Below are positions 22,330 to 34,500 of a DNA stretch of 64,000 bases, in pieces. The notes under the pieces were generated by a model. It searched no databases. It saw only the letters and a list, made by a program, of their open reading frames with translations, and had not been told where the DNA came from. The stretch comes from Styela clava. Its lineage: Eukaryota; Chordata; Ascidiacea; Stolidobranchia; Styelidae. How positions within the stretch are numbered: position 1 is the first letter of the stretch; every line of letters starts with the position of its first letter. The DNA lies in contig NC_135263.1 of NCBI RefSeq assembly GCF_964204865.1, positions 11,639,426 through 11,703,425 of the forward strand. The letters are read 5' to 3'. The position numbers were made by a program, and so were the translations under genes.

Positions 22330-24183
22330 CAGAATGAGCGTAATAAATTCTGAATGGCGTGCGAAAGCTTTTATATGACCGTCTGGGCTTGCAGGTACTA
22401 TGTAGCCTATGTATGTATGCTTGTTTGCCTCAAAAATTTAAAAGTATCTGCATAATAATTAAACGTGAGGAAATACATGTTCAAGATCTTACTGGCCCAA
22501 GACACAGATGTGCGACATGCACGATGCACACCAACAAGTATAACTGCAGTTTAGGACTGCTGCATTATAGTAGGACAACAGACATGAAATATACAAATAA
22601 AACACTTGTACAATACACAGGACAAAGAGGTACGGTACAGCGCCACCACGATACCGGTATGTACAATATTCAGTTTATAGCACGTTCATGTCCCCAGGTG
22701 TGAAGACATGGGAATAGGGTATAAATCGCATATGTGCTCTCAACCCCGTGCAACTAACTTGTCCCATTATGGCGTCATATGGACGCCATTTTCGATCATC
22801 GGCATGGTAGTGTAACGCGATCAAGCCTAGTTTCAGTGGTTTTCGATGGATCTTGGGGCGGTAATTTTCTTTCGGCAGTGTGGGAATCCATCAGGACGTT
22901 TAATCGGCATAGAACCTGATTACATTAACGTGCCAGATGCAACCCTCCCGGTAACAAACAAAATATTATATATACAACCCATAAGACTACACCCACCCCC
23001 TTCTGACGTCGTTGTTAAAATTATTATCACCCCATCCATCTATTAAAACTCATGTAGTCGCGAACAGGTATAAAATTAAGTATTGCTGAATATCACTCAT
23101 CTACCCGATCTAGGTTGTAGTATTTTAACCAATTAAATAAATGAGAGTTGAAAGAGACTTTATTTCGTCAACCCAGAACATAGTCATCAATACAACAACA
23201 AAAAATGGAGCAACAAAAAAAAAATTCCTGGTACAAACAAAATGGTGTATTACTACCTCACAGTTCTCTAAGTCAGCTCCTACCTTCATTGCTATCTGTT
23301 ATCGGGTTCAAGATTAAGAAAACTAGCTTTAACAGGTAAACGTTTTCACTATAATGACAACAAAATTGAAGGGAGGGGAGTTTACTCATATCATTCCATT
23401 AGTATTTAAAGTCGAGACAAATTTTTGTAGAGAATCCTTTTCCCAGATTCCTATAATGTGATGATAGTGTATCCGACGTGAGATAAAATTACAATAAAAC
23501 GCAGGACATAAAACTAAAGTTTTATTTGTTCTGGCCAACAACAAATATTATGGCGAGTCTATTGGCGAAAAGAAAACGAAATATTCGAGGAGTGTATTAG
23601 CTAATACTGTAATACAAATTAAAAACAATGATAATCTATATATATTATGATCTAGTCATAGAAAGTCAGAGTCAATACTCTGTGATTAAAATAAGGTACG
23701 CAATAACCCAGGAAAAAGGAACCCCAATATATTAATTCAATTTAAACAAAATTAACAATATTAATAATAATTCGGACAGCAGAGACACCGATGAAAAGAT
23801 TAAAACGCAGATACAGCGATGCCATTCAATTTCTTTGTCACAAATGAAGGATATAATGTACGGTAAATCACAGAAACGAATGTCATGAATGGGACATTCG
23901 GAAATATGTTCAACTAAGTACGCACAACAAAGTAGTATTGTAGCAAAATGGAATTACCACATAAAATGAAGTGAAATTCTGAATAAGATTCAATAGCAGA
24001 AATTTATCATCCGTGACAGAATTACAACCAGTCATAAGTTAGGTACAATTACTATATTTTCCCAATGGATCTAACAATTTGCTACTTCTAAAATGCTTGA
24101 ATGATGAAGTGTAATAGTACACTATTAGGTAATTTGAATAAATATATATATGTGAGTAAATAATAACAGTATACTTTTAATAA
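22330..24183. other. Gene-free stretch
   Basis: No exon, RNA gene or clear repeat was recognised. ORFs of up to 114 codons show no known motif. The stretch is AT-rich with some short A-runs. The CDK5RAP1 promoter should lie just left of it (21782-22000). Confidence 0.5.
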
Positions 24184-24821
24184 TCACTTAATATTAGTAA
24201 TTCTCGCTGCCGTTCTGCTCCCAAATTGCTTAACAGATGCAACTGCGGTTATGTGTCGTGCATGGATCCTAAGCCTCGCTTTGATGAATCGCTTTACACA
24301 ATTTTCTGCCGTAGCAGTGGCGGCGCGGCGCGTCAATAGGGCTGCCCCGGTTGTTTTTTCGGTATAATAAAAAATATTCGAAAAATACCTCAATATCGGT
24401 TGCACAGACTGTCTACACTAGCCATATTCTCCCGACATGGTTCATTTTTCGCTCGCAAAGCCTTCGCCGAACGTCGACGGGGCGACGCCGATTTTTCTCT
24501 CTTTTATCTTCCACTCGCCGCGTTTGTCTCGTTTGTTTTCTGTTTCTTTTACTAAATCATCGGGGCCGATCGGGGGCTAGCCCCGAAATTATGACGACAC
24601 AATGCCGACGTTTCTTACAACAACATGTTGACATATTCACGCATTCCTTCTCGTTCGTTGGTTGCTTGAAGAGTTGATAGTTTCATCGCCTTCGTTTTTG
24701 TCGCTTGTTTCGCTATTTGAATCAGTTAGAGACCTTTAGTCCATTTGCTTTCGATTTTCCACATTCCTTTTGAGCTCCTCACTTCTTTCCGGCTTCGCAT
24801 TTCTTAGCCTTAGACCTCATA

Positions 24822-26711
24822 ATGAATAAGGTTGATGCACTACTTCGCACTCCGTTTTCGCAGCTGCCGCTGGAACAAAAATTGGAGGTACAACGTCTTG
24901 GGCTTATCAACCAAAAAATTGTTCAATGGAACAATCCCATGACGGAGGAAAGCGTCGGCGTACATTCTGCGCAGAAACTTGGTATAAAAAACACGAATGG
25001 TTGTGTTAAAGCGAGGACAAAAATGCACTTTTTTGTTTTTATTGCCTACTTTTTGCTACCGCCCGTGACTCACGTTGGTGTAAATTTGGTTTTAGAGATC
25101 TTAAACATCTTTCCGTGCGTGCCGGGGATCATCAATCTTCTATGGAGCATCTGGACGATGCAGTAAAATACCGAACATTCGGAAATGTTAATATTGCAGC
25201 ACAGTTGGATGAAGGACGCGCGGTTTCTATTCGTCGGCACAACCAAAACGTCGAGAAAAACCGCCATGTTCTCGGTCGAATGATAGATGTTTTGAAGTTC
25301 ATTGGTTGTCACGAGCTGTTCCTCCGTGGGCACGATGAACGGGCTGGCTCTTCTAATAGAGGATAGGATAGGAGTTACATATTTATCTCGGGGGAGAGGA
25401 AAGTCGATAAGACAGCTTATTCATATGGCGAACCACGGCCTCTCGTCCGGTTACCATTCCAAGTCGGGTATGGGATTAGTTTTACTGTATTGTTTGTTTT
25501 CGGAAGCATGGACTTGGTGGTGGAGGAAGCCGTAACCGACCAGCGGTTACGTGAACCACCCAACGACGGCGAGGAGTCCAGCAATCCTCTCGCACATAAC
25601 CATCCCTGCATGGGATTCGAACCTGCGAACCCACGCAGAGTAATTAGAGGTGCGGTGGCGAGCGTATTCCTAACGCTTAGACCGTTGAGCCACACCGCCG
25701 CGCCGGTATTTTTGGATATGGTGGAATACACCGCATCCCTAGATACAGTATTGAGAGATCATCTTGATGCCGCAACTGTTTCGAAAGGGACATCTAAGGA
25801 TATCCAAAGTGATTTGCTCGACTCGATGTATAAAATTTATTTACAACATTTGGCTCTGAAAATTGAGAATTGCCAGTTCCTTTCGATTCAGTCTGACGAG
25901 ACAACTGACATCACGTGCGTTTCCCAACTGGCTGTGATTTTTCGGTTTGTGAAAGATGGTAAACCTACCGAGAGATTTCACAGCTTTGTACCAATCGTTG
26001 ATCGCACCGGCTTGCGGGATATCGGCTGTACTGAAAGAAGTGTTACAGCCTTACAACGCGAAGTCAAAATTGATAGCTCAAACTTATGACGGCGCGGCAG
26101 TCATGAGTGGGTCGAAACATGGTGTTTAAGTTTATATAAAAGAAGAAGAAACAACGCAGCGTTTGATTTTGTCTGCAAAGGAATGCTGTGACATTCTGGT
26201 GAATCAAATAGGCGATCGTCTGCGCACTGAACACCTTGCCGCGTTCTCTTTGATGAACCCCAAAAACTTTTCAAAATATGCACGTCAATTTCCCATCCAT
26301 TTGTTGGCTACTGTCTCCAAATTTTACCCCATGATAAACGTGGGTAAATTGGAAAATGAATTGCGATGTATATACATCAATCAAACTTTTTTGAACATCA
26401 CATCAACTTGCGCGCTCTATGGGTTCCTCATAGATAACACTCTAGTAACTACCTTTGCGGCGTCTGCAAAATTTCTGGACATCATTTTGACGACGCCTAT
26501 TTCTTCCGCCGACGCAGAGCGAACATTCAGCACGCTGAAGCGTATTAAAACGTATCTCAGAAACACAATGAAGCAAGATAGATTAAATTCCTTGGCTGTT
26601 TTATCCATTCACAAAGACGTTATTTCTGGGATGCATGACTTTAATCAGCGCGTTATTGAGCATTTTGCTTCCAAGAAACCGCGGCGTGTTGCATATATGT
26701 TCAAGCAGTAG
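24822..26711 (+). pseudogene. hAT transposase (DUF4371/hATC type), broken
   Basis: The start at 24822 begins MNKVDALLRTPFSQLPLEQK. After a frame change near 25020-25110 it continues at 25115-25362 with the DUF4371-like part (NIAAQLDEGRAVSIRRHNQN, KNRHVLGRMIDVLKF, LRGHDE). After the SINE it resumes at about 25707 (DMVEYTASLDTVL, LLDSMYK, then QSDETTDITCVSQLAVIFR near the catalytic region). A deletion near 26045-26160 removes the middle. The C-terminal dimerisation domain is intact at 26163-26711 (ISSADAERTFSTLKRIKTYL). Frameshifts, the insertion and the deletion make it inactive. The family are DDE transposases that cut and paste hAT elements. Confidence 0.85.
25363..25704 (-). repeat. tRNA-derived SINE inserted in the hAT transposase
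   Basis: On the minus strand the element begins with a tRNA-like head (about 25704-25610): GGCTCAACGGTC as A box, a long variable arm containing GCGTTAGGAATACGC, and B box GGTTCGAATCC. A non-tRNA body and a short CCTAT-type repeat tail at its 3' end (25363-25374) follow. Removing it rejoins the hAT reading frame (...SSNRG to VFLDM...), which fixes both borders to within a few bases. It was presumably transcribed by RNA polymerase III and mobilised by a LINE. Confidence 0.8.
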
Positions 26712-29238
26712 AAGTCTAGCAGCATATATATCTATGAGTGAGCGACGCATGTCCTTATCTTTGCATTACCTTTCCTTTCTTCATAGTAACGTTTTAAACC
26801 TTATTTTAGGTTTTGTCTGCTTTCCCGAAGTTTCTGTTAATATGTCATTGTTTTTATCTGGGTAAATATTGCCTTTCCTTTTGAAAAAGGTTTCAAAATT
26901 AAACTATGTCTATATTTATTAATCCCTTGACTTGGACCGGTTTTAAAGACACTTTCTTATCGTTAAAAATTGTCGCTTTTGCCGATTGGTTGTTACCGAT
27001 GGAATGGTTTTTATACTCATAAAATGATGGGAGAACTTACAGCGCTCATCCTGTCCCTGTATATGGGGGTGACTTGGTCCCGCAGTAGCTTGCCCCGGTT
27101 GTCAAAATGACCACGCGCCGCCACTGTGCCGTAGTATGGCATTCTGGAATATTAGCTGGAGGTGGTGGTAACGAGGACAAAACAACGTTTTCGATGTTGG
27201 AAAGAGCTTTGACACTTTCGATAATCGATCGGAAAATACATTCTACTCGAACAAAATATTCAAAAATTAATGGAGTTGGATGGCAAAGATGAGCGGTTAG
27301 GTTGTCAGTGGTCAGATTCTGATTGGAGTTGTGGGATTTAAATAGCGAAAGTATTGCTTCTGTCTTTTGTGTGATTATGTTTATGTCTAATGTAACAAAA
27401 GCACTCATACACAAGGCACATTCTTTAGGAAGTTCCTTGTGGATACACCACCCAATTAAATAATATAACCCATTTGCCTCGATAAAATCTAATAAGGGAG
27501 TGGCGGCACCAACGAGTGTATCGAAAGGATCAGAAGATATGCCTTCACCGTTTTCATTATTCACAGATGGTAAATGATCCTTAACGAAGCTTAGTAAATG
27601 AGGAGTATCGTCAACATCATAGTTGGATGACGTCGGCACATCCATAAATTGTCCCACTATCACGAGCTTCAAAGCATTTCTAAAATGAATCGGAGAAGGA
27701 TGGGAATTTCCGAAACCTCTGACCTGAATAACAATATTTGCGTTTACGGCTGGTGGTATATCATCTTCGGTCGCTTACTTGTGATTGTATTAGACATTTT
27801 TTATTATTATAATTAAAACCCACCTGTGAAAACAAATTTTCAAGAGCATCTTGGGTGAAGCGACCGCTCATTATATAATCTAATTCTCCATTAACAACCA
27901 ACTCTTGGTGAAGTGATAGCAAAGCAGTTGTGGACAACTTAATTCCTCTCAACACAGGTTTAAAAACATTATCAGGAAAAGCGATGTTTTGAAGTACAAA
28001 CAAGGCCTAACAAATGATGAAAGATAAATGTTTATCTCTTCGCCGCAGAGTGGCTCGAATTTTTGTTCTTTCAAAACATTAAAGTATTTAAAATCACCTC
28101 ATTAATTTTCTCCAACTTGCTATCTGAATCTGCATAAAGTGCCGTGCCTGTATGACGACAATTCATCAGGTCGAACCAGTTATTCACAAGCTGTAGGAAA
28201 AACGCTGTTGTCCGCGCATGATTTGAAAAAACACCAGCCGCTACGAGTGATCTTAGTGCTTTAGCGACTGTGTGGCTCATCACCTATTTATAACAAAACA
28301 GTGATTTGCCATCCAAATTCTCGATATCACGAACTATAGATAAAAAAATTTCGTGTCAGCATAAAATAATTGAGTTTAACGGGAGAAATTGTAGACAAAT
28401 TCTACCTGACACGCCATATTAACGCTCATTTTCTCATATGTAGAAGGGAACACATGTCCTTTCGTAAGCTTCGGGGCTAACTTCATCTCTTTTGTGCCTT
28501 GATATTCAACCAGCCTTTTCACAAAGATTGAATCAACCTGCAAAGATTCCAATGCAAATATAGGTCAAAAAATTTATTAGAACGTATAGAAATAAGGCAA
28601 TCATAAAATTATTTATACATTGTTATTTTTAGAAATTTTTGGTGGAATTTCCAATTGATTTACTCACTGAAGCTGTTGAGAGTGCATAGCGTCGAACCGT
28701 GGCGTCAGGTAACGAAATAATATGGTTCAAACAAAATCAAAGTTTCACTGCAAGGGGCAAGCACGAGTTCGTTGATTGTACATTGTTCCAGTTCTCCTTT
28801 TTCTCCTAACGAATGGTCGCTTTTAAGCTGGTATTGGTATCATCAGGGCATGACGCGTTATCGTTATTACAGCCTGTAGGGCTTGTTACGTGTTTTATGA
28901 CACGTTAAGAGTTCGTTTCTAATTTTAAGATTAGAATGGTTTCAAGTTGAAACACGTAAACTATTAACCAAAAGCAGCTAATTCAACCAACATGCCATGA
29001 TAGTTCGCAAACCTACAAACATTAATGAAGGAGGTTAAAGTTACACTTGAAAAATAAAATAAGCGAACAGTCTAAGTAGTCAGACCAGCTAGTAATATTT
29101 TATTAAACACTAAGGCACCATTGAAAGTTCTGCTATAAAAATTTCTGTGATGCAACCCCCCCCTCCCATACTTGTTATCAGTTTAACTAACGTTATTTGA
29201 CTAACCTCACACAAGGCACTGCCTGGGCCGGACTTCCA

Positions 29239-29257
29239 CCCCCCCCCCCCCCCCCCC
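29239..29257. repeat. Poly(C) tract, 19 bases
   Basis: An uninterrupted run of cytosines lies just beyond the THAP fragment, with a second run of about 16 at 29856-29871. Such runs are length-unstable and easily miscounted in assembly. They can form i-motif/G-quadruplex structures, but nothing shows a function here. Confidence 0.8.
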
Positions 29258-29513
29258 GCCGGCAATTAACCTCTCATTTTTTTCTTTTTTCGTTATCTAC
29301 CGGAAACTTGAATAACCGACCTTTTTGGCTATTTCCATTACAATTGGGCGCTGAACAGCCTGTCATTTTACAGCACACAGTAGCAGCCTGAACACGAATC
29401 AGGTACAACAGACAGAACCGCCGGTACGCACGACAGAGGACGCAGCGATTATGATCGAAAATGGCGGCCAATTTCCATTGTTGCGCAACTTAGGTATATA
29501 AGGACTTTGTGTG

Positions 29514-29636
29514 TTCTTACTACATAGTGACACCTTGTGTTCTATCACTAATTAATTAAACTCGCTAATTATACTATATAATTCGCCCAACAGGCTTCTG
29601 GTCCGAGATATGATGAATGCACGTGCAAAATCTGGA
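29514..29636 (+). repeat. Partial copy of the 41.7-kb inverted repeat
   Basis: The words ATAGTGACACC, TGTGTTCTATCACTAATTAA, ACTCGCTAATTATAC and CATGAATGCAC-like text occur in the same order as in the repeats at 41698-41989 (same strand) and 43672-43972 (inverted). About 120 bp are preserved; the ends of the element are missing. Confidence 0.7.
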
Positions 29637-30872
29637 ATATTACAGTGAAACAGCCAGACCTCTTACCGATATTGTACCGTATTTTCTGTATTCATAATAT
29701 GAGCGAATACGTACCGGTACCATTAGACTAGGTACGGTACCTACCGTATCAATTACCTTGACAACACCTTTCGACCTAAAATATGTCATTTGTCATTAAT
29801 GAAACGTTTCTTCACTTTGAAAAATTATAATAAATATTTAACAGTGACGTGCCAACCCCCCCCCCCCCCCCGGTATAAGGTCATGTGGCGTGCAGCGGTG
29901 ATTCTTGTTTGAAAGAGTAAAATGTAGACCCATTCAATCGGTGGGTCACCGTGAAAAGAGGCTAACAAAGTTACTATGGAGGTTATCACGGTTAAAAACG
30001 AGTGATATTCCGTTTAACAATATTTTTTGCCAGTAGTCGGTTCAATCCTTGATTTCATGTGCCTTCTATTACATTTAATTCAGCTTTTGGCGTTTTGAAG
30101 TGACCGTATTATGAAAATATCAGAACCCGTCAATTTGTTAAAAGGTGAATTAGATACTGTGCCTTCCATATAACCGACACAAACATCCTAGAATTGATAG
30201 CCTACATAGTTTTCTATTTACGAAGTAACTGTAATCTGGAAATTTAGATGTGAGATAATAAGCCGTATTTCAAGTCGGGAAAATGGTTTTACAGACAATT
30301 GGGTAGTATAAACATGTCATCAAATTAGGACGTCATCTCTTAATTATTGTGCAATATCGAGAACATCAACTTGAACTTAAAAGACGTCCTTGGTTGGTTC
30401 GGCAGAAGGAAATCTTGTTAACGCTCATGCAATGGCTACAAATTTATGGCTATAGTTTATACTATTCTGACGATAAAAGACTGCACAGGGGTTGCCCGAG
30501 CCTTTGGAATGTTTGATTGGGTTCCGCTCCACCAAAAAGATTAAAAACCACTGCTGTAGAGTGTAGAGAATAACATGTGCAGGAAAATTGCTGGACCACA
30601 GGGCATCGCAGAATGGTTCAGGTAATCACTGATTGGTTACCGTTTTCGCAGCCGCCTCCTAGCACAGTCCTGATATATATTAGAAAACACCACGATCGCG
30701 ATATTTATGGTCTCATTACAAGTAGTTTAAGAAACTATGATTTTAACGACAAAGTGATTCCACTAACAGTTGGGGTTACGTGAAACTAACTACCTTTCCT
30801 TGCTCTATTCCTTTGCGCAGGTGGATCCGTATGCGTATAACGCAAGGATGCTGTAGCGAGAGTGAAAATGAC

Positions 30873-31016
30873 TATTCTATTTAATTCAAGAGTCTTGCTA
30901 CACACTAACACAAATGTATTTATGTACTGTTCCTCTATTTCTGTACTACTGACAGTGGTAGAATGCTTGTCTGAAGAAGTCTGGCCTCGGTCAGACGAAA
31001 CGAATTAAATAGAATA
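30873..31016 (+). other. Hammerhead-like hairpin within a 15-bp inverted repeat
   Basis: TATTCTATTTAATTC (30873-30887) is a perfect inverted match to 31002-31016, enclosing 114 bp. Directly before the right arm lies CTGAAGA (30971-30977), a 5-bp stem GTCTG/CAGAC with its loop, then GAAAC (30997-31001). This order of CUGANGA, stem II and GAAA is the conserved core of a hammerhead ribozyme. There is one extra A between core and stem, and no clean NUH cleavage site beside stem III is evident. It may be a decayed ribozyme or the conserved 3' hairpin of a retroelement. Confidence 0.4.
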
Positions 31017-31556
31017 TAATTTTTAATGCTTTCTTTCGTAAAGTCGCTAATTTATATTTCATATTTTTCTTCTTCTCTATATTGACTACTCAAAGCGGAC
31101 ATCTTAATTTGAATTCACGCAATGCTGTATTTCAACACAAATAAGCAAAATTTATAATAAAAAATAACTCCTCAAGCATTTATATATTCATCAGTGCATT
31201 ATATATATATTTGCAATATTATAATAGCTTATTGATTTAAAATTATCTTTCCTTGTACCTATATATTCTTAATGTTAGTGGGACAAATTCGCTGATTTTG
31301 GCGACGGGGAATGCTTTATATCTGTTCAGTTAGTTCCCATTGATGTTATGGCAAAAAAAAAGTTTTGTTTCAGTGGTAAGATATAAAATGGAAAAAAAGA
31401 CATTCAAGAACAAATGGATACGTCAAAGTAAATTTGCAACTTTTCGTCTCCTAATTTTCGTCATCAACATCCTTTCAATTGAACTTTTCGGTAATATATA
31501 TCGAAAATTTTGAAACGGCTTCCCACTTGAATCCGTGTTCAGTGGCTGTGAAAATA

Positions 31557-34500
31557 TCATAATACTAATAATAATCCAACGAGAGTGTTATTCCTGCCTT
31601 CATATTTACGAAAACGATTCTTTAAAAATGGTAACCAGACTTCATCGTGGAAAAGGAATGCGACAAAACATGCTAACGTTTTGAATGCCAACTCCATCAT
31701 CATTTGACGTATTGGCAAAAGTATCCAGTATTGAGTATTCAAATGCTTCTTTCCCTTATACTTTTTGGCTTTGGCTCACTTTTGCCATTAAGTTATATTT
31801 ATTCCCAAATTATACAAAACTATATATATTTGGATTAAAAGAATCAAAATCTTACATATAAAATTTATGATAGCAACTGGGGCTTGTTCTGGAATTACTT
31901 TGAATTTTTGGCAGGAAAATAAAAAAAAAATGTACATTGCTAAGAATGTATATACATGCATCCTCCAATCCCACATGAAGAAAAACAATATGTGGATAAA
32001 TTACAACAAATTTCATGTTTCAATTGCCATGATCAACAAATGTCGAACCACTATATTCAATTATTTTTTAATATATATAATACTTACCAAATAGAATAAT
32101 ACATGCTGAATATCGCATCTCTCAATTTACTCATCGTTAGGAGACATATCCACGGATTTAAAATGGTTGGAAGAGAAAAATACACCTAAAAATAAAGTAT
32201 CAAAGCTCATTCAATTTATTTATTGGGGTCTTTTTAAAAGCCAACCAGAGTCAGAGGTAAAATTTATTCTGTTCTTTGGAATTATACAATTTATTTAGCA
32301 CCAAAATGGGCGCTCCCGTAGTATGTGTACCAAGATGGCGGACACCGGAACGTAGTATGTGTACCAGGTTAGGGTTAGGCCATAATTTTATTCAAATTTT
32401 CCCTGATTTCAGTTGTATTACGAGTTTGGGGACTAGCCAAATGACTCCCGTAGTATTTGTACCTGAAATTATGGCTCGTTTATTGAACAATAAATATACT
32501 TGCCATAATTATTTCGTAAATATAGAAGGTCGAAAATGCTTGGTTTTGAAATAATGTATATAAAATGAGTCCAGTTACAGGCATCCAAAATATCAGCTGT
32601 GTTATGGTGATCAACAACGAAAACCTTGACATTAGATCACGATTAAATCCAAATCTTCTTTCAATGGTATAATGAGTCGATTTCCTTCTGCTGGGTATTT
32701 TGCTTTTTGTGACCGTCGTAATATCTGGCTCATCGCTTTCTGTTTCTTTTATAATATTTGGTATCTCTTCAAGGTGTTCGCCAGGGTCGGCTCCTTCGAC
32801 TTCAGAAGTCAATTCACCCGCATTGGAAACGTTTTCTACTTTCATTTCATCATTTTGAAATCCGCTATTGTCTACTTTGATAAATTATAAAATAATGTTC
32901 ATGTTACATAATATAATATTTTTATTGAAAATTTGTTAGGTACTGTAGAATCAAAAATGGGAATTCTGTAAATTAAACACTGGTACACAATACTTGGACC
33001 TGGTACGAACACGTACCGCGAGCATATAAAATACCCTCCAAGGTAGGAAGGGCATTGTCACATGATTGCGTCACGCTTTACATGGATAATACGATGCCAT
33101 ATTCTTCTGTCATTAGGAGGCTACTTTAAATTCACTCAAATTCACTAATTGTTCACCAATGCATAACTAGAATTAACAACATCTCACTGTTTGAACAATT
33201 CAAAATCTTGAAGATTTTGAAAATCATTAAAAAGATTAAGAATGTTATAAAGGATGAAAAAAGTCCAACACAACTTACTTGATCCTCCAATCATTTTAAC
33301 TTTGACTTTGACAAATACAACAGTCAATGTGCTGCCGATTAAAAATATGAAGCTGACCCAAAACATGATGATAACAGATAGTGTGTAATACGAAGATAAC
33401 GGAGATAAAAACTTATTGCAGTGCTGACTGAAAATATAAACAGGTTCATTGATAATTATTTTCGTAAAAATATTCAAAAATTGAATGGAAGGGAAATTAA
33501 TTCATGTCCACAAAAATATTACCTGTCACAAGCCGAACTTTCCCCAGGAAACATCGGTCGACGAACGATTGTTGAACAGGTCTCTAGGCAGTTGTGTTCC
33601 TCTGGCGTACATCTTGTTAACATTGACAATACAAGATAAACGACACCAATAACCCATACTCCACTGATTGTAATATATGCAGCAATCGGTTTCCTGATAT
33701 TATAAATGTAATACAATATATTTGATTTTCTGCTTTTAAACAGGTTGCTAATACATATACATTATAGTTTGCATCTGGAGTTTCCAAAAATACTTGGCCT
33801 CTCAGTGAAAAAGTTTTTTTGACATGTTCTTGCTTTTAATAAAAGATCATACAAAGAATGGCGACGAGATAAAATGAAAAGACATTCTGCCAATCACAGC
33901 TTTAAGGTGCATACGTCTTTAAAAATCAATCGGCTACATCTACAAATGTTTAGTTAAACTTAAAACCGATTCTTGTCACAATCACAACATCAACATAAAA
34001 AACATTTTATCAGTACGGTGTATGAGAGTTATTTCGTGTTAAAAATGTACCGTGGTTTATATTTTTACAAATTTTTTTAGTATTTAGGTAGCGTTGTGAC
34101 TTAATGGTTGGAGCGTTCGATCTAAAATTGTATCTCTTTACATATATCAGTGGTTGTTTTTCAGAGCCTTGCTTGGAGCGAAAATGGCAACGATTTTGCC
34201 TTACAGAAGATGCTTCCATTTTCAATTACTGAAACCAATACTGAACTAACCTAATCTAATAACAATTTCTCAAAACCTTCCATAGATGAATTTCTAATTT
34301 ATTTGAAATTATTTATGTGCTTGTTATACGATTTAAATGATATCTCAGTAATTGATTCTGACGTACAAAAAGCAAGAAAATTATTTTTTTTAAATTAAAT
34401 TGTACCGAAAATACTTCCGAATTCTCGATTCATGTTTATTCTCCATGTTTTTCAGTTGTTGTTCAAGCAGTCTCGTTGTAAATCGTGAATATGTGAAAAA

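Larger units (their letters stand above)
24315..27126 (+). mobile_element. Near full-length hAT transposon, 2.8 kb
   Basis: The left terminus CAGTGGCGGCGCGGCGCGTC and right terminus GACCACGCGCCGCCACTG are inverted repeats, and both ends carry a further shared word TGCCCCGGTTG. A perfect 8-bp target duplication TGCCGTAG (24307-24314 and 27127-27134) delimits it. It carries a broken transposase (24822-26711) and a SINE. It sits in the last exon of the P-type relic on the opposite strand. If the duplication is counted once, that exon reads straight through. Confidence 0.93.
24184..29366 (-). pseudogene. P-element/THAP9-like transposase relic split by a hAT
   Basis: The N-terminal fragment at 29366-29274 is the start of a THAP zinc finger (CSAPNC at its beginning, then GRLFKFPVDNEKRKK), halted by a TGA where the family has the invariant Trp. 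After a gap with no catalytic core, four C-terminal exons follow on the minus strand with GT-AG borders and phase-0 introns: 28537-28406 (LAPKLTKGHVFPSTYEKM), 28283-28098, 28006-27824 (SGRFTQDALENLFSQ) and 27723-27127. The last exon resumes after a hAT insertion at 24314-24184 (ENCVKRFIKARLRIHARH, then stop). These match the C-terminal half of P-type/THAP9 transposases. The exons are free of stops, so decay is recent or the C-terminal part is still selected. Most of the RNase H-like catalytic domain is missing, so it cannot be an autonomous transposase. No P-type terminal repeats were identified. Confidence 0.75.
29367..31556. other. Gene-free region with repeat fragments
   Basis: No coding exon was recognised. 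Contents: a partial copy (29514-29636) of the inverted repeat at 41698, the second poly(C) run, and the hammerhead-like hairpin at 30873-31016. Confidence 0.55.

Noticed and set aside
30488-30560. Tiny hAT element (CAGGGGTTGCCC to AACCACTG)
   Set aside because: Ends look hAT-like but flanking 8-mers do not match, so it was not called.
34085-34130. tRNA-like A-box segment
   Set aside because: No B box at the right distance and no similarity to the SINE body.
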